From Chloroflexota bacterium (lineage in GTDB: Bacteria; Chloroflexota; Anaerolineae; Anaerolineales; Villigracilaceae), in contig JACRBI010000040.1 of the NCBI GenBank assembly GCA_016234495.1, positions 62,001 through 126,000 on the forward strand: 64,000 nt of DNA. Direction: 5' to 3'. A model generated the notes under the pieces. That model had not been told where the DNA came from and searched no databases. It saw only the letters and a list, made by a program, of their open reading frames with translations. Shown piece after piece: positions 8,366-15,912 of this stretch. A program made the translations under genes and the position numbers. Position 1 is the stretch's first letter; the number at the start of each line of letters is the position of its first letter.

Positions 8366-10516
8366 TTATTTTTCCACGTTCAAAATAAAAAAGTCCTTGC
8401 CCTCAAGCGGCGAAGTATAGCGGGTCAGCACGCCATCCGGGTAGAGTTCTTTAAGAGCCTTCTCAGTTTCCAGATCATCGTAGCGGAAAATAAACATCTT
8501 CGGCGCGGGCACATTCAGCGTGTCGGAAAAATTCTCAGGCCAGAGCGCAAAATCGCGGTTCGGCACACCCGCCCACACGCCGGGCAAACGCGTATCCACC
8601 CAATACGGGAACGGCACGATCCAGACCGAATCCGTCTGCCCATATTTATCCTCGAAGTCGCTGATGTACCTGCCCATGTCCGAGGTATTCCACGCGCCAG
8701 CCCTGAATTCTTTATCGAACTTATTGAAGACGATATCGAAATTTTGAAAAGCGGATGCGGCGAACAGGATACCGGTCAACCCATAGGCGATATAGTTCCG
8801 CTTCCCGCTTCGCGCCACGCCGATACCTGTCACCAGCCCTTCGAGCGCCATAGCGCTGACGAGGATTGCCGCCACCGCTCCGCCACCCGCGCGGTTCAGC
8901 GCGGGATTTTCGCCCGGAAAAGCCAGCGACAAAATGGACGGCATGAGCAGCACGGGAATGGAAACCAACAGCAGCATGTCGCGCCAGTCGCGTCCGCGAA
9001 CATAACGCGCGATGAGCAGGATGATGCCGATCACGAACAATGCGCCGGTCACCACATCCAACGCGGGGCGGTGAGGCAATGAATTTACCCAAATCTCACC
9101 ATCGTCCCAGTTGAACATCAACAGGCCGCGATACAAATTGGAGAGGAATATCTGCCAGGCCGGGCCGGGCAGGGCTGTTTCGGCTGAGGTCAAACGGCTC
9201 ATGGCGCGGTAGCCGAACATGTCTGGATTCGCAATCCAATATCGCAGAAGAGGAATGAAGACAAAGAGCGAGGTCATCACAATGATGGCGAGCCAGCCGA
9301 AGGCTTGTCTGCTGTTCTCTTTTGAGCGGTTATGCAGCAGGAAGATAATGAAGGCCGTCACCACAAGGATGGGCATGATGCGGAAAGGACTGTACCCATG
9401 CAGGCCGAGTCCGAGGAAAATGCCGGAGAGAATGAAATCGTTTCGGTTGCGAGTGCGCAGGCCGCGGGTCAGGTAAAGAAGCGTAGGCGCAACGAAGAGC
9501 GGATACAAGGGGAAGCGTAGTCCAACGCGCGAGATCACGTTCGGCCAGTAGGCGATCCCAAACAGGAAAAGCGCGAAGAGTCCGACGCGTTCATTTCCGT
9601 ATTCTTTTCCGAGCAGGTAAATGTAGGGCAGAGTCAAAATGCCGAGCAGCGCCGTACCAAGTTTGAGGCTCAAATAGGAAAGCCCCGTGCCGAAGACATT
9701 CGCGACCAACAGCGTCCAGTACATTTGAATGGCTTCGCGGCCGGTGTTGCGCGGGAAGAACACGCTGTAATCGCCCTGCGAAACTTCGTACACGTCGAGG
9801 ATTTTTTCGGCGTGGTCGCTGAACGGTTCGACGGGTACAGATTGGGTGCGATAGAGTCGGAAGAACAGCGCAATGCCAAAGACCGCGATGACCAGCACAT
9901 TCCACAGGATTTTTTTTCTTTTTATTTCTGTGTTTGATTCTTCCTTTGCAGTTGTTGGTTGTTTCAGCCATAACGCAAAGGGAAGAGCGGCAAGCGAAGA
10001 AACCCAAAGCGTGACATTAAGAGCGGTGAATTTTCCGTCCGCAAAAAAACCAAATGCAGATAACGCCAGCACAATGGAAAAGAGGAATGGAACAATGCGT
10101 GTGTTAAGTGAGTCGGGAGTTTGCTTGAAAAGCGGAAGCGTCGGCAAATGCCATTCATCTTTGACGTATGCCCAGGCGACAAATCCCAGCGCGAAGATGT
10201 ATAACGCGGCTCCGATGTTCGCCTGACGGTTGGGCGGCTCAAGCAATAATTGCGCGGTCAGCGCGATGAAGAGCGCCAGCACCGAGCGCCACGGAAAGTA
10301 GGAAGCGCGGGCGGGTTCTTCGGGACTTGATTCTTTATCCACATGCAGCGCAACTTCATCTGCGAGGGATTGATTCAATTCAGCGCGGCGGCGCGCATCC
10401 CACAAGGTGCGGATGAAGCTGAAGAACGAAGCCGGGCTTTTAGTGACAGCCTTGAACAGGTCAAGCACGGTGGGTTCGGAGTTTTGCGAATCGGGAATTT
10501 GGGAATCGTTGCTCAT
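8366..10516 (-). CDS. GT39-like polytopic glycosyltransferase family protein
   Basis: A 716-residue membrane protein. After a soluble N-terminal 70 residues come about a dozen hydrophobic helices. A periplasmic loop has EPFSDHAEKILDV followed by FFPRNTGREAIQMYW, the acidic and R-x-E pattern seen in Chloroflexota PMT_2/ArnT-like sugar transferases, then TLPYIYLLGKEYGNERVG, the usual post-loop helix. The likely job is moving a sugar from a polyprenyl-phosphate carrier to an envelope acceptor; donor and acceptor are unknown. It lies 13 bases after the stop of a methyltransferase gene on the same strand, so it probably shares that message. Confidence 0.78.
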   Translation of the reverse strand: MSNDSQIPDSQNSEPTVLDLFKAVTKSPASFFSFIRTLWDARRRAELNQSLADEVALHVDKESSPEEPARASYFPWRSVLALFIALTAQLLLEPPNRQANIGAALYIFALGFVAWAYVKDEWHLPTLPLFKQTPDSLNTRIVPFLFSIVLALSAFGFFADGKFTALNVTLWVSSLAALPFALWLKQPTTAKEESNTEIKRKKILWNVLVIAVFGIALFFRLYRTQSVPVEPFSDHAEKILDVYEVSQGDYSVFFPRNTGREAIQMYWTLLVANVFGTGLSYLSLKLGTALLGILTLPYIYLLGKEYGNERVGLFALFLFGIAYWPNVISRVGLRFPLYPLFVAPTLLYLTRGLRTRNRNDFILSGIFLGLGLHGYSPFRIMPILVVTAFIIFLLHNRSKENSRQAFGWLAIIVMTSLFVFIPLLRYWIANPDMFGYRAMSRLTSAETALPGPAWQIFLSNLYRGLLMFNWDDGEIWVNSLPHRPALDVVTGALFVIGIILLIARYVRGRDWRDMLLLVSIPVLLMPSILSLAFPGENPALNRAGGGAVAAILVSAMALEGLVTGIGVARSGKRNYIAYGLTGILFAASAFQNFDIVFNKFDKEFRAGAWNTSDMGRYISDFEDKYGQTDSVWIVPFPYWVDTRLPGVWAGVPNRDFALWPENFSDTLNVPAPKMFIFRYDDLETEKALKELYPDGVLTRYTSPLEGKDFFILNVEK

Positions 10517-10529
10517 TCAACAATGCTCT

Positions 10530-11243
10530 TTATTTCTTTTTTGCGATCACCAGAATGCTCTCGCCCCATGTCATCGGCAGAAAGATAATCCCTGTAATGG
10601 CTTGAATCCCGCCGAGCGAGCCGAAGAATAATTTTTGAATCTGTTTCGGCACAAAGCGGATGTAGGGCACATCCCAGAAGCCGTCTGAAAAAACACGCTT
10701 GAGCTCAAAGCCTGCGGACTGAATCAACGCCAGCCATTCCTGCGGCTGTTTCAGCGAGATATGCGTCGGGTCCTGATAGCCGATCCACTTGTCACCTTTC
10801 CACGGCTTGAGCAATGATCCGAGATTCGGCGTGGCAAGGATCAGCGTGCCATCCTTTTCGGTGATACGTCCAATTTCATTGAGCGCCTTTTCCGGGTCCC
10901 GCAAATGCTCCACGATATGTTTGATGATGACCACGTTGAAGGAGTTATCGCTAAAGGGCAATTCCTGCGCGGATGCGGTTTGCAGGGCTGACTGTTGAAC
11001 AACGGATTTGGATTGTTTCACTGCCCAATGATTCAGGTCAATTCCCACCGTTTCAAACGTGTCTTCGAGCTGGGCCACCAAATGCCCCATGCCTGATCCC
11101 ACCTCAAGCAGACGCGCTCCGCGCCTGCCGTGTCGCCGCGCCAGCATGGCAAAGAATCGATTCGACCACCAATACATGCTGTATTTGGCGAAGGTGATAT
11201 TGGCGTAGGTGTGCGTGGAGAAATATTTTTCGTCGAAGGACAT
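10530..11243 (-). CDS. Class I SAM-dependent methyltransferase
   Basis: A 237-residue protein with a Rossmann methyltransferase core: motif I LLEVGSGMGHLVAQLE (about residues 45-60), an acidic end to strand beta 2 (TVGIDLNHWAV), motif around LPFSDNSFNVVIIKHIVEHL and post-motif DGTLILATPNLGS. The substrate is unknown; position among glycosyltransferases suggests modification of a glycan or its lipid carrier (inference). No Shine-Dalgarno is evident, and a family A repeat lies just upstream. Confidence 0.85.
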   Translation of the reverse strand: MSFDEKYFSTHTYANITFAKYSMYWWSNRFFAMLARRHGRRGARLLEVGSGMGHLVAQLEDTFETVGIDLNHWAVKQSKSVVQQSALQTASAQELPFSDNSFNVVIIKHIVEHLRDPEKALNEIGRITEKDGTLILATPNLGSLLKPWKGDKWIGYQDPTHISLKQPQEWLALIQSAGFELKRVFSDGFWDVPYIRFVPKQIQKLFFGSLGGIQAITGIIFLPMTWGESILVIAKKK

Positions 11244-11255
11244 GGGTTGTTGGGC

Positions 11256-11305
11256 AATTGACGATGGACGGTAACAGCACGGTCAGCGGTTTACCGTCTA
11301 CGATC
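11256..11305. repeat. Family A repeat between two methyltransferase genes
   Basis: TTGACGATGGACGG words face TTACCGTCTACGATC across a short centre, an imperfect inverted repeat. It occupies nearly all of the intergenic gap and overlaps the last codons of the upstream gene. Confidence 0.75.
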
Positions 11306-12092
11306 TCTTTTTGGCTATATAAAACGTAAACGTCCCATTTGCAATCGGCTCCGGCGATGCGTACTTTTTTACAAAGTTCTTCGTGAGAGCCAGATTCCAT
11401 GCGCTGCGCGAGATGATCCACTTGCCTGTGAGTATCCGCGCAACGACCGACGGGACGCCGAAATAATGTCCCCATTCTAACACGCGCATCGCGGAGGGTG
11501 AAAAATAATGCCACCAACGCTCGAGCTTGAATCCCGCGCGTTCGAGGCGTTGCTCCCAAACATCGGGTTCGTCTGCATGAGACACGCGCGAAATCCTGCG
11601 GAACCATTCGGTGTAGCCTTTGCCCAAAACCTTTGAAATGGACAGTTCGCTCAAGTAGCGCGTGTTCGGCACGCAGAAATAAAAAGGCGCATTGGGTTTT
11701 AACACCCGCGCTGTTTCCGCCAGCACATCGTCAATGTGCGGGATGTGCTCCAGCACCGAGTTGCTGAATCCGCTGGAGAAATGATTGGAAGGAAAAGGCG
11801 TCCGCGCACCGTCAGCTTCCACCAATGATTTGTACGCGCCAAATTTCTTCGCTTCGTGGATGGGACCATGCCACGGGTCGAGTCCCACGTCGAGTTTTTG
11901 ATCGAAGGTCAGGGATGCAAAATGACCATCGCCGCAGCCCACATCATAGACCGGCGCGGGCAGGGGCAGGTCCTGGTAATATCCGCTTTCTATCGCGCGC
12001 AAAAATGCGCGGAAGTAAGGCAGGTCACGCAGCTGCAAAAACAGAAAATCTTTTGCTTGACGCTTGACGCTTGACGGTTGACGATTGCTCAT
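11298..12092 (-). CDS. Class I SAM-dependent methyltransferase with repeat-encoded N-terminus
   Basis: A 264-residue protein with motif I VYDVGCGDGHFASL (about residues 48-61), VGLDPWHG, then FSSGFSNSVLEHIPHIDDV and LKPNAPFYFCVPN, typical of Methyltransf_11-type enzymes. Substrate unknown. The ATG overlaps the stop of the GT4 gene (12089-12092), indicating coupled translation. Residues 2-12 (SNRQPSSVKRQ) are encoded by a GCTTGAC-type tandem repeat, so the native start may have been modified by repeat insertion. Confidence 0.85.
   Translation of the reverse strand: MSNRQPSSVKRQAKDFLFLQLRDLPYFRAFLRAIESGYYQDLPLPAPVYDVGCGDGHFASLTFDQKLDVGLDPWHGPIHEAKKFGAYKSLVEADGARTPFPSNHFSSGFSNSVLEHIPHIDDVLAETARVLKPNAPFYFCVPNTRYLSELSISKVLGKGYTEWFRRISRVSHADEPDVWEQRLERAGFKLERWWHYFSPSAMRVLEWGHYFGVPSVVARILTGKWIISRSAWNLALTKNFVKKYASPEPIANGTFTFYIAKKRS
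12056..12086. repeat. Tandem TTGACGC/TTGACGG repeat forming a gene's first codons
   Basis: Four TTGACG(C/G/A) words lie in a row. In the minus-strand frame they encode the first residues of the methyltransferase at 11298-12092. Confidence 0.75.
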
Positions 12093-13246
12093 CGTTTCAT
12101 CAGCCTTTGAAACAACTTCTCGTATTCCTGTGCGACTGAATCGGGGTCATAGGATTTCCTGATCGATTCAACGTCACCGCGATATTTTGGCGGATCACCC
12201 AATACGCCGAGAATTGATTCTGCCAAAGAAGCAGAATCTCCAATTTGAGAGACGACTCCCATCCCATGCATCTGGACAGGTCTGCGCACCCCGGGCAATG
12301 CCGATGGCACGCTCGGCACGCCGTTCATCATTGCTTCGATCTGCACAAGGCCGAAGGCCTCAGTCGAGTTGAGAGAAGGCACGGTCAGCACGTCGAGGTT
12401 TGGATAAAACGCCGCCATTTGAACGGGGTCAAGGTTGCCGAGGAAAGTCCAATGTCCCTGCTGTTCATATTCGTGGATGCGCGGCATGAGCCGGTCTGAA
12501 TAGGCCTGTTCGCCCATCACGTTTTGATACGTCCCCGCAAACAACACTTGCGCCTTCGGATATTTTTTCAGGATGGCCGGAAGCGCGTCGAGCAAAACTT
12601 CCACGCCTTTTTCAGCGGCGAGACGGGCGGCCATGCCGATGACCGGCTTGCGTTCATCAATGTGATGTTCGCGCGCGAAGGCAGAAACAGCCCCGGGCGC
12701 AGGGTCAGGCAATTCGACCGGAGGCAGGATCGGGGTCAGTTTTGATGCGTAGCGCGAGAGGTAGGGCGAGTTGTCGGCGTAGTCCTGTGTATAAGTCACG
12801 ATATGATTCGCGAGGCGTCCCGCCATATTGTTTTGAAAATCCACCACAGCATTGACCAGGCGATTGAACCAGGTGCGCGTGAGGAACAGGTCGCAATGAT
12901 AGGTGAGCACGGCAGGCTTGCCAAAGAGCCGCGCGCGCAAGGCAACGCCGGGGGCGTCGAACTGCGGCAGGTGAAGTTGAACGACGTCATGCTGCGCGAC
13001 AAGTTTCGTGGCGACAAAACCAAATGTCGGCGCAATGACTCCCTTGCTGACGCGCGCCGCCACCGGGATGCGAATGACCTTCACGCCGTCCATCGTCTCT
13101 TCGCGCGGCAGGGACGGGTCGTACTGCGTGGTCATCACAGTCACTTGATGCCCGCGCCTGGCGAAGGCGCGCGCGAGACGCTCGGCGTAAATGGTCAGCC
13201 CGCTGGTATGCGGACGGTAATAAGTGAGGACGGTTAAAATTTTCAT
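12089..13246 (-). CDS. GT4 family glycosyltransferase
   Basis: A 385-residue GT-B protein. The N-terminal domain begins KILTVLTYYRPHTSGLTIYAERLARAFARRGH, with the donor-side glycine loop PHTSGL. The C-terminal domain has the E-x7-E motif in STEAFGLVQIEAM (about residues 295-307), which binds the nucleotide-sugar diphosphate. It probably adds a sugar to a lipid-linked intermediate at the cytoplasmic face. A TATAAT at 13258-13263 lies only 11 bases upstream of the ATG, so the transcript may be leaderless or nearly so. Confidence 0.88.
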   Translation of the reverse strand: MKILTVLTYYRPHTSGLTIYAERLARAFARRGHQVTVMTTQYDPSLPREETMDGVKVIRIPVAARVSKGVIAPTFGFVATKLVAQHDVVQLHLPQFDAPGVALRARLFGKPAVLTYHCDLFLTRTWFNRLVNAVVDFQNNMAGRLANHIVTYTQDYADNSPYLSRYASKLTPILPPVELPDPAPGAVSAFAREHHIDERKPVIGMAARLAAEKGVEVLLDALPAILKKYPKAQVLFAGTYQNVMGEQAYSDRLMPRIHEYEQQGHWTFLGNLDPVQMAAFYPNLDVLTVPSLNSTEAFGLVQIEAMMNGVPSVPSALPGVRRPVQMHGMGVVSQIGDSASLAESILGVLGDPPKYRGDVESIRKSYDPDSVAQEYEKLFQRLMKR

Positions 13247-13257
13247 AAAGCGAGAGG

Positions 13258-13263
13258 ATTATA
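13258..13263 (-). promoter_or_regulatory. Consensus -10 element, probable leaderless start for the GT4 gene
   Basis: The minus strand reads TATAAT, then 11 bases, then the ATG at 13246. No matching -35 is obvious and no Shine-Dalgarno lies between. Transcription would begin within a few bases of the start codon. Confidence 0.5.
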
Positions 13264-13350
13264 CCCCACGAAAACCCGGCCTTTTTACGGCTACTTTGTG
13301 GTTTAATAGGGCGCAATCGGCTGGAAAATAAATCATCAAAAGGAAAACAT

Positions 13351-13764
13351 ATGGCACCAAAAACTACAAATCAACCAAAAGTAGAAAGTGAAGCCTCTGC
13401 GGCGGCGGCAAACTGGAATTTTCTTTTTAAGTGGCTCTTTATCCTCGGCGGACTGACCGCCGGCGTGCTGAATGCGCTGATCGTAAATGAAGTCATCACT
13501 GTTGACGATCAGTATTCATATATCGTATCGGCGTTGATGGTCGTCGGCATCCTTGTCGGAATTTTCTACTTTGATTCAGACGACCTGATCAACATCGGGC
13601 TGCGCTTCATGATCTTCGGCGCTGCGGCAAATTCGATCAACGGCCTCTACAAGATCGGTGTTTATCTTGCGCCGTTCTTCATGGGCTTCGCTTATTATCT
13701 CGGCCCGATCGTTCTGACATTGGTCGTGGTTTATTTTGTGAAGAAATATATTTTGAATAAGTAG
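13351..13764 (+). CDS. Small four-helix membrane protein of unknown function
   Basis: A 137-residue protein that I do not recognise. A charged Gly-poor N-terminus of about 25 residues is followed by four hydrophobic stretches (about 28-47, 55-72, 82-98 and 103-132), ending in the basic tail KKYILNK. AAAAGGAAAAC upstream supplies a Shine-Dalgarno. It is transcribed away from the GT4 gene and closed by a strong bidirectional terminator. Its isolation on the plus strand says nothing firm about its job. Confidence 0.75.
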   Translation: MAPKTTNQPKVESEASAAAANWNFLFKWLFILGGLTAGVLNALIVNEVITVDDQYSYIVSALMVVGILVGIFYFDSDDLINIGLRFMIFGAAANSINGLYKIGVYLAPFFMGFAYYLGPIVLTLVVVYFVKKYILNK

Positions 13765-13783
13765 GGGCAACGCAGATGCAAAA

Positions 13784-13815
13784 AGAACCGCCATGAAATC
13801 ATGGCGGTTCTTTTT
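13784..13815. terminator. Bidirectional intrinsic terminator
   Basis: A 12-base-pair perfect stem (AGAACCGCCATG and its complement) with a four-base loop is flanked by T runs on both strands. It separates the convergent 137-residue membrane protein gene and the epimerase gene. Confidence 0.92.
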
Positions 13816-13817
13816 GT

Positions 13818-14840
13818 TTAAAACAGTTTCTGGTTTTCCCGCACCCACTCGAACAATTTCTGCACGCCTTCCTCCACATTGATATTTGGATTCCAGCCCA
13901 ATTCCTTTTCGGCCTTGGAAATATCAGCATAGAAGACTCTCTGGTCGCCGGGGCGCCAGTCGCCGCGCGCCACTTCGATGGGTTCGCCAATCAATCGCTC
14001 CAGCTTCGGGCCGAACTCCGCCCAGATCGACATCACGTTATCGGGTCCGCCGCCCATGTTGTAGACCTGTCCCGCTGCCACGTCTATTTTTTCAACCGCG
14101 AGGTCATAGGCATTCAGAAGATCATCCACATATAAAATATCGCGCACCTGCTTGCCGTCACCGTAGATGGTGATGCCGCGCCGCATGACAGCCGCAATGA
14201 TGAACCACGCCACCCAGCCCTGATCTTCAATGCCAAATTGACGCGGGCCATAAATGCAGGACTGACGAAAGACGACAGATCGCAGTCCATACATCCGCGC
14301 ATAATCGCGGACATATTGATCGCCCGTCCCTTTTGAGCAGCCGTACGGTGAATGGAAATCCAAGGGCTGAGTTTCGGGGCAGCCGTTGATCAAATCTTTA
14401 TATCGCCAGCGCGTGGGTTCCTCGAACAGTTCCACATCGTCCATGCCGCCGTACACTTTGTTGGTGGATGCGTAAATGAAAATCGGATTTCTGCCGGAGA
14501 GGCGCGCCGCCTCCAAAACATTGAACGTGCCCAGCGCATTGGATTCAAAATCATCTCTTGGATTTATTACGGATGTCGTCACTGCGACCTGACCGGCCAG
14601 ATGCACGATCACATCCGCGCCCTGGGCTGATTCAGCGATTCTTTCGGCATCGCGCACATCCCCGACAACCACGTCCAAGGCAGCCTCGCCGAATTCCTGC
14701 TTCAACCATTCAAGGTTGCGCGGAGCGCCGGCGCGCGCAAAGTTGTCATAGATGGTGACCTGCTCACCGCGTTGGAGCAGGCGGTGGACATAGTTCGAAC
14801 CAATAAACCCCGCCCCGCCGGTGATTAGATATTTTTTCAT
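13818..14840 (-). CDS. NAD-dependent sugar epimerase/dehydratase (CDP-paratose 2-epimerase-like SDR)
   Basis: Chosen start is the ATG at 14840 (MKKYLITGG), preceded by GGGAG five bases upstream; an in-frame TTG at 14852 is less likely. The 340-residue protein has the extended-SDR glycine motif TGGAGFIG at the start, STNKVYGG around residue 125, and Tyr-x3-Lys catalysis in SPYGCSKGTGDQY. RQSCIYGPRQFGIEDQGWV and GDGKQVRDILYVDDL match the CDP-paratose 2-epimerase/RfbE-like branch closely. It probably makes a nucleotide sugar used by the glycosyltransferases nearby. Exact substrate unproven. Confidence 0.85.
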   Translation of the reverse strand: MKKYLITGGAGFIGSNYVHRLLQRGEQVTIYDNFARAGAPRNLEWLKQEFGEAALDVVVGDVRDAERIAESAQGADVIVHLAGQVAVTTSVINPRDDFESNALGTFNVLEAARLSGRNPIFIYASTNKVYGGMDDVELFEEPTRWRYKDLINGCPETQPLDFHSPYGCSKGTGDQYVRDYARMYGLRSVVFRQSCIYGPRQFGIEDQGWVAWFIIAAVMRRGITIYGDGKQVRDILYVDDLLNAYDLAVEKIDVAAGQVYNMGGGPDNVMSIWAEFGPKLERLIGEPIEVARGDWRPGDQRVFYADISKAEKELGWNPNINVEEGVQKLFEWVRENQKLF

Positions 14841-14862
14841 CCACTCTCCCAATGCAGCGACA

Positions 14863-15858
14863 TTAATGTCGCTCTACTTTCCTGAAATTCAAAATCTGCT
14901 GGTATACACCGGAAAGCGTCTGCCCTTCGCGCATGAGACCAATGCCGCCGAGGATGCCGCTGTTGAGATAGTTGTACAGGCGCATGGTCAACGCCGCCGC
15001 AAGCGCGGTGGATTGCTGGTCTTTGGCGAACAATACCAAAGCGGCGCTGACTGCCCCTTCAACGGTACCCACCCCGCCCGGCAGAGCGGGAATCGCTCCG
15101 CCAAATGCCGCCGCGCCCAGCACAAAGAGAGTCCAGACCGGCTGCGCCTGCGGGAAAAATGCCAGGATGATCAGGTAATAAGCAGCCAGCGCGATCGCCC
15201 AATCGAGAGTCATCCAAAAAAGGAAGCGCAGAAAAAGCCAGCCGTCGGTGAGCACGCCCAGCCCTTGAAAAAATGATTCGAGGAAACTGCCGCCAAACTT
15301 TTGCAGGGACGGCCAGCGCGCGCTGAGTTTGTGGAATAAGTCCAGCGCCCATTGATTGTTGCGCGCCAGCACGTACATCATGACCAGGCCGAAGACAACA
15401 ACGCCGCCAACGATGTAACCGATGCGTTCAGAGCCTTGCGCGCCGACCACGAACGGCAAAGCCGCCAGTAATAGCGCGGCGGAAAAAGCCAAATCCACGA
15501 CGCGTTCGATAATGATGGTGGGGATGATCTCGCCGAATTGCATCCCCGATTTTCGGCTGAGCAAAAACGCGCGTCCGATCTCACCAAGGCGGAAGGGTAA
15601 AAAGGCATTGAGCAGATAGCCTTCGCTCGCGGCGAAGAGGACATCCATATATTTGGGTTTGTCGCGCAGCAATGTCTGCCAGACTTTTGCGCGGCCGAAC
15701 ATCCACACAAAGGACAGCACTGCCGCCCCGGCTAGAATCGGATAATTGGCCGTGCGGATCGCGTCCCACATTTTGCCGAAGTCAACGAAATATAAAATGG
15801 CGGCGATCAGCGCAATGCTGATGAGCGTGCCGGGCAGCCAGCGTTTGATATCTTTCAT
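14863..15858 (-). CDS. UPF0104/lysylphosphatidylglycerol-synthase-TM family membrane protein
   Basis: A 331-residue polytopic protein with eight or so hydrophobic helices. Landmarks are FRLGEIGRAFLLSRKSGM (about 97-115), the conserved PxRxGExxRA loop of the family, and ALPGGVGTVEGAVSAAL (about 256-272), the glycine-rich C-terminal signature. Relatives are the flippase-like membrane half of MprF and stand-alone proteins suggested to move lipids. Here it sits between lepA and the sugar epimerase, consistent with a role in moving or modifying envelope lipids, which is inference. Confidence 0.85.
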   Translation of the reverse strand: MKDIKRWLPGTLISIALIAAILYFVDFGKMWDAIRTANYPILAGAAVLSFVWMFGRAKVWQTLLRDKPKYMDVLFAASEGYLLNAFLPFRLGEIGRAFLLSRKSGMQFGEIIPTIIIERVVDLAFSAALLLAALPFVVGAQGSERIGYIVGGVVVFGLVMMYVLARNNQWALDLFHKLSARWPSLQKFGGSFLESFFQGLGVLTDGWLFLRFLFWMTLDWAIALAAYYLIILAFFPQAQPVWTLFVLGAAAFGGAIPALPGGVGTVEGAVSAALVLFAKDQQSTALAAALTMRLYNYLNSGILGGIGLMREGQTLSGVYQQILNFRKVERH

Positions 15859-15879
15859 TTATTTTTTCACCGCATGCAA

Positions 15880-15910
15880 TTGCAGGGGCGGAGTGACCCC
15901 GCCCCTGCAA
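15880..15910. repeat. Perfect 12-bp-stem palindrome downstream of lepA
   Basis: TTGCAGGGGCGG and its exact complement enclose a seven-base loop. It lies between lepA and the UPF0104 gene. There is no T run on the minus strand, so it is better read as a REP-like element or mRNA-stabilising hairpin than as a classical terminator. Confidence 0.75.
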
Positions 15911-15912
15911 AA

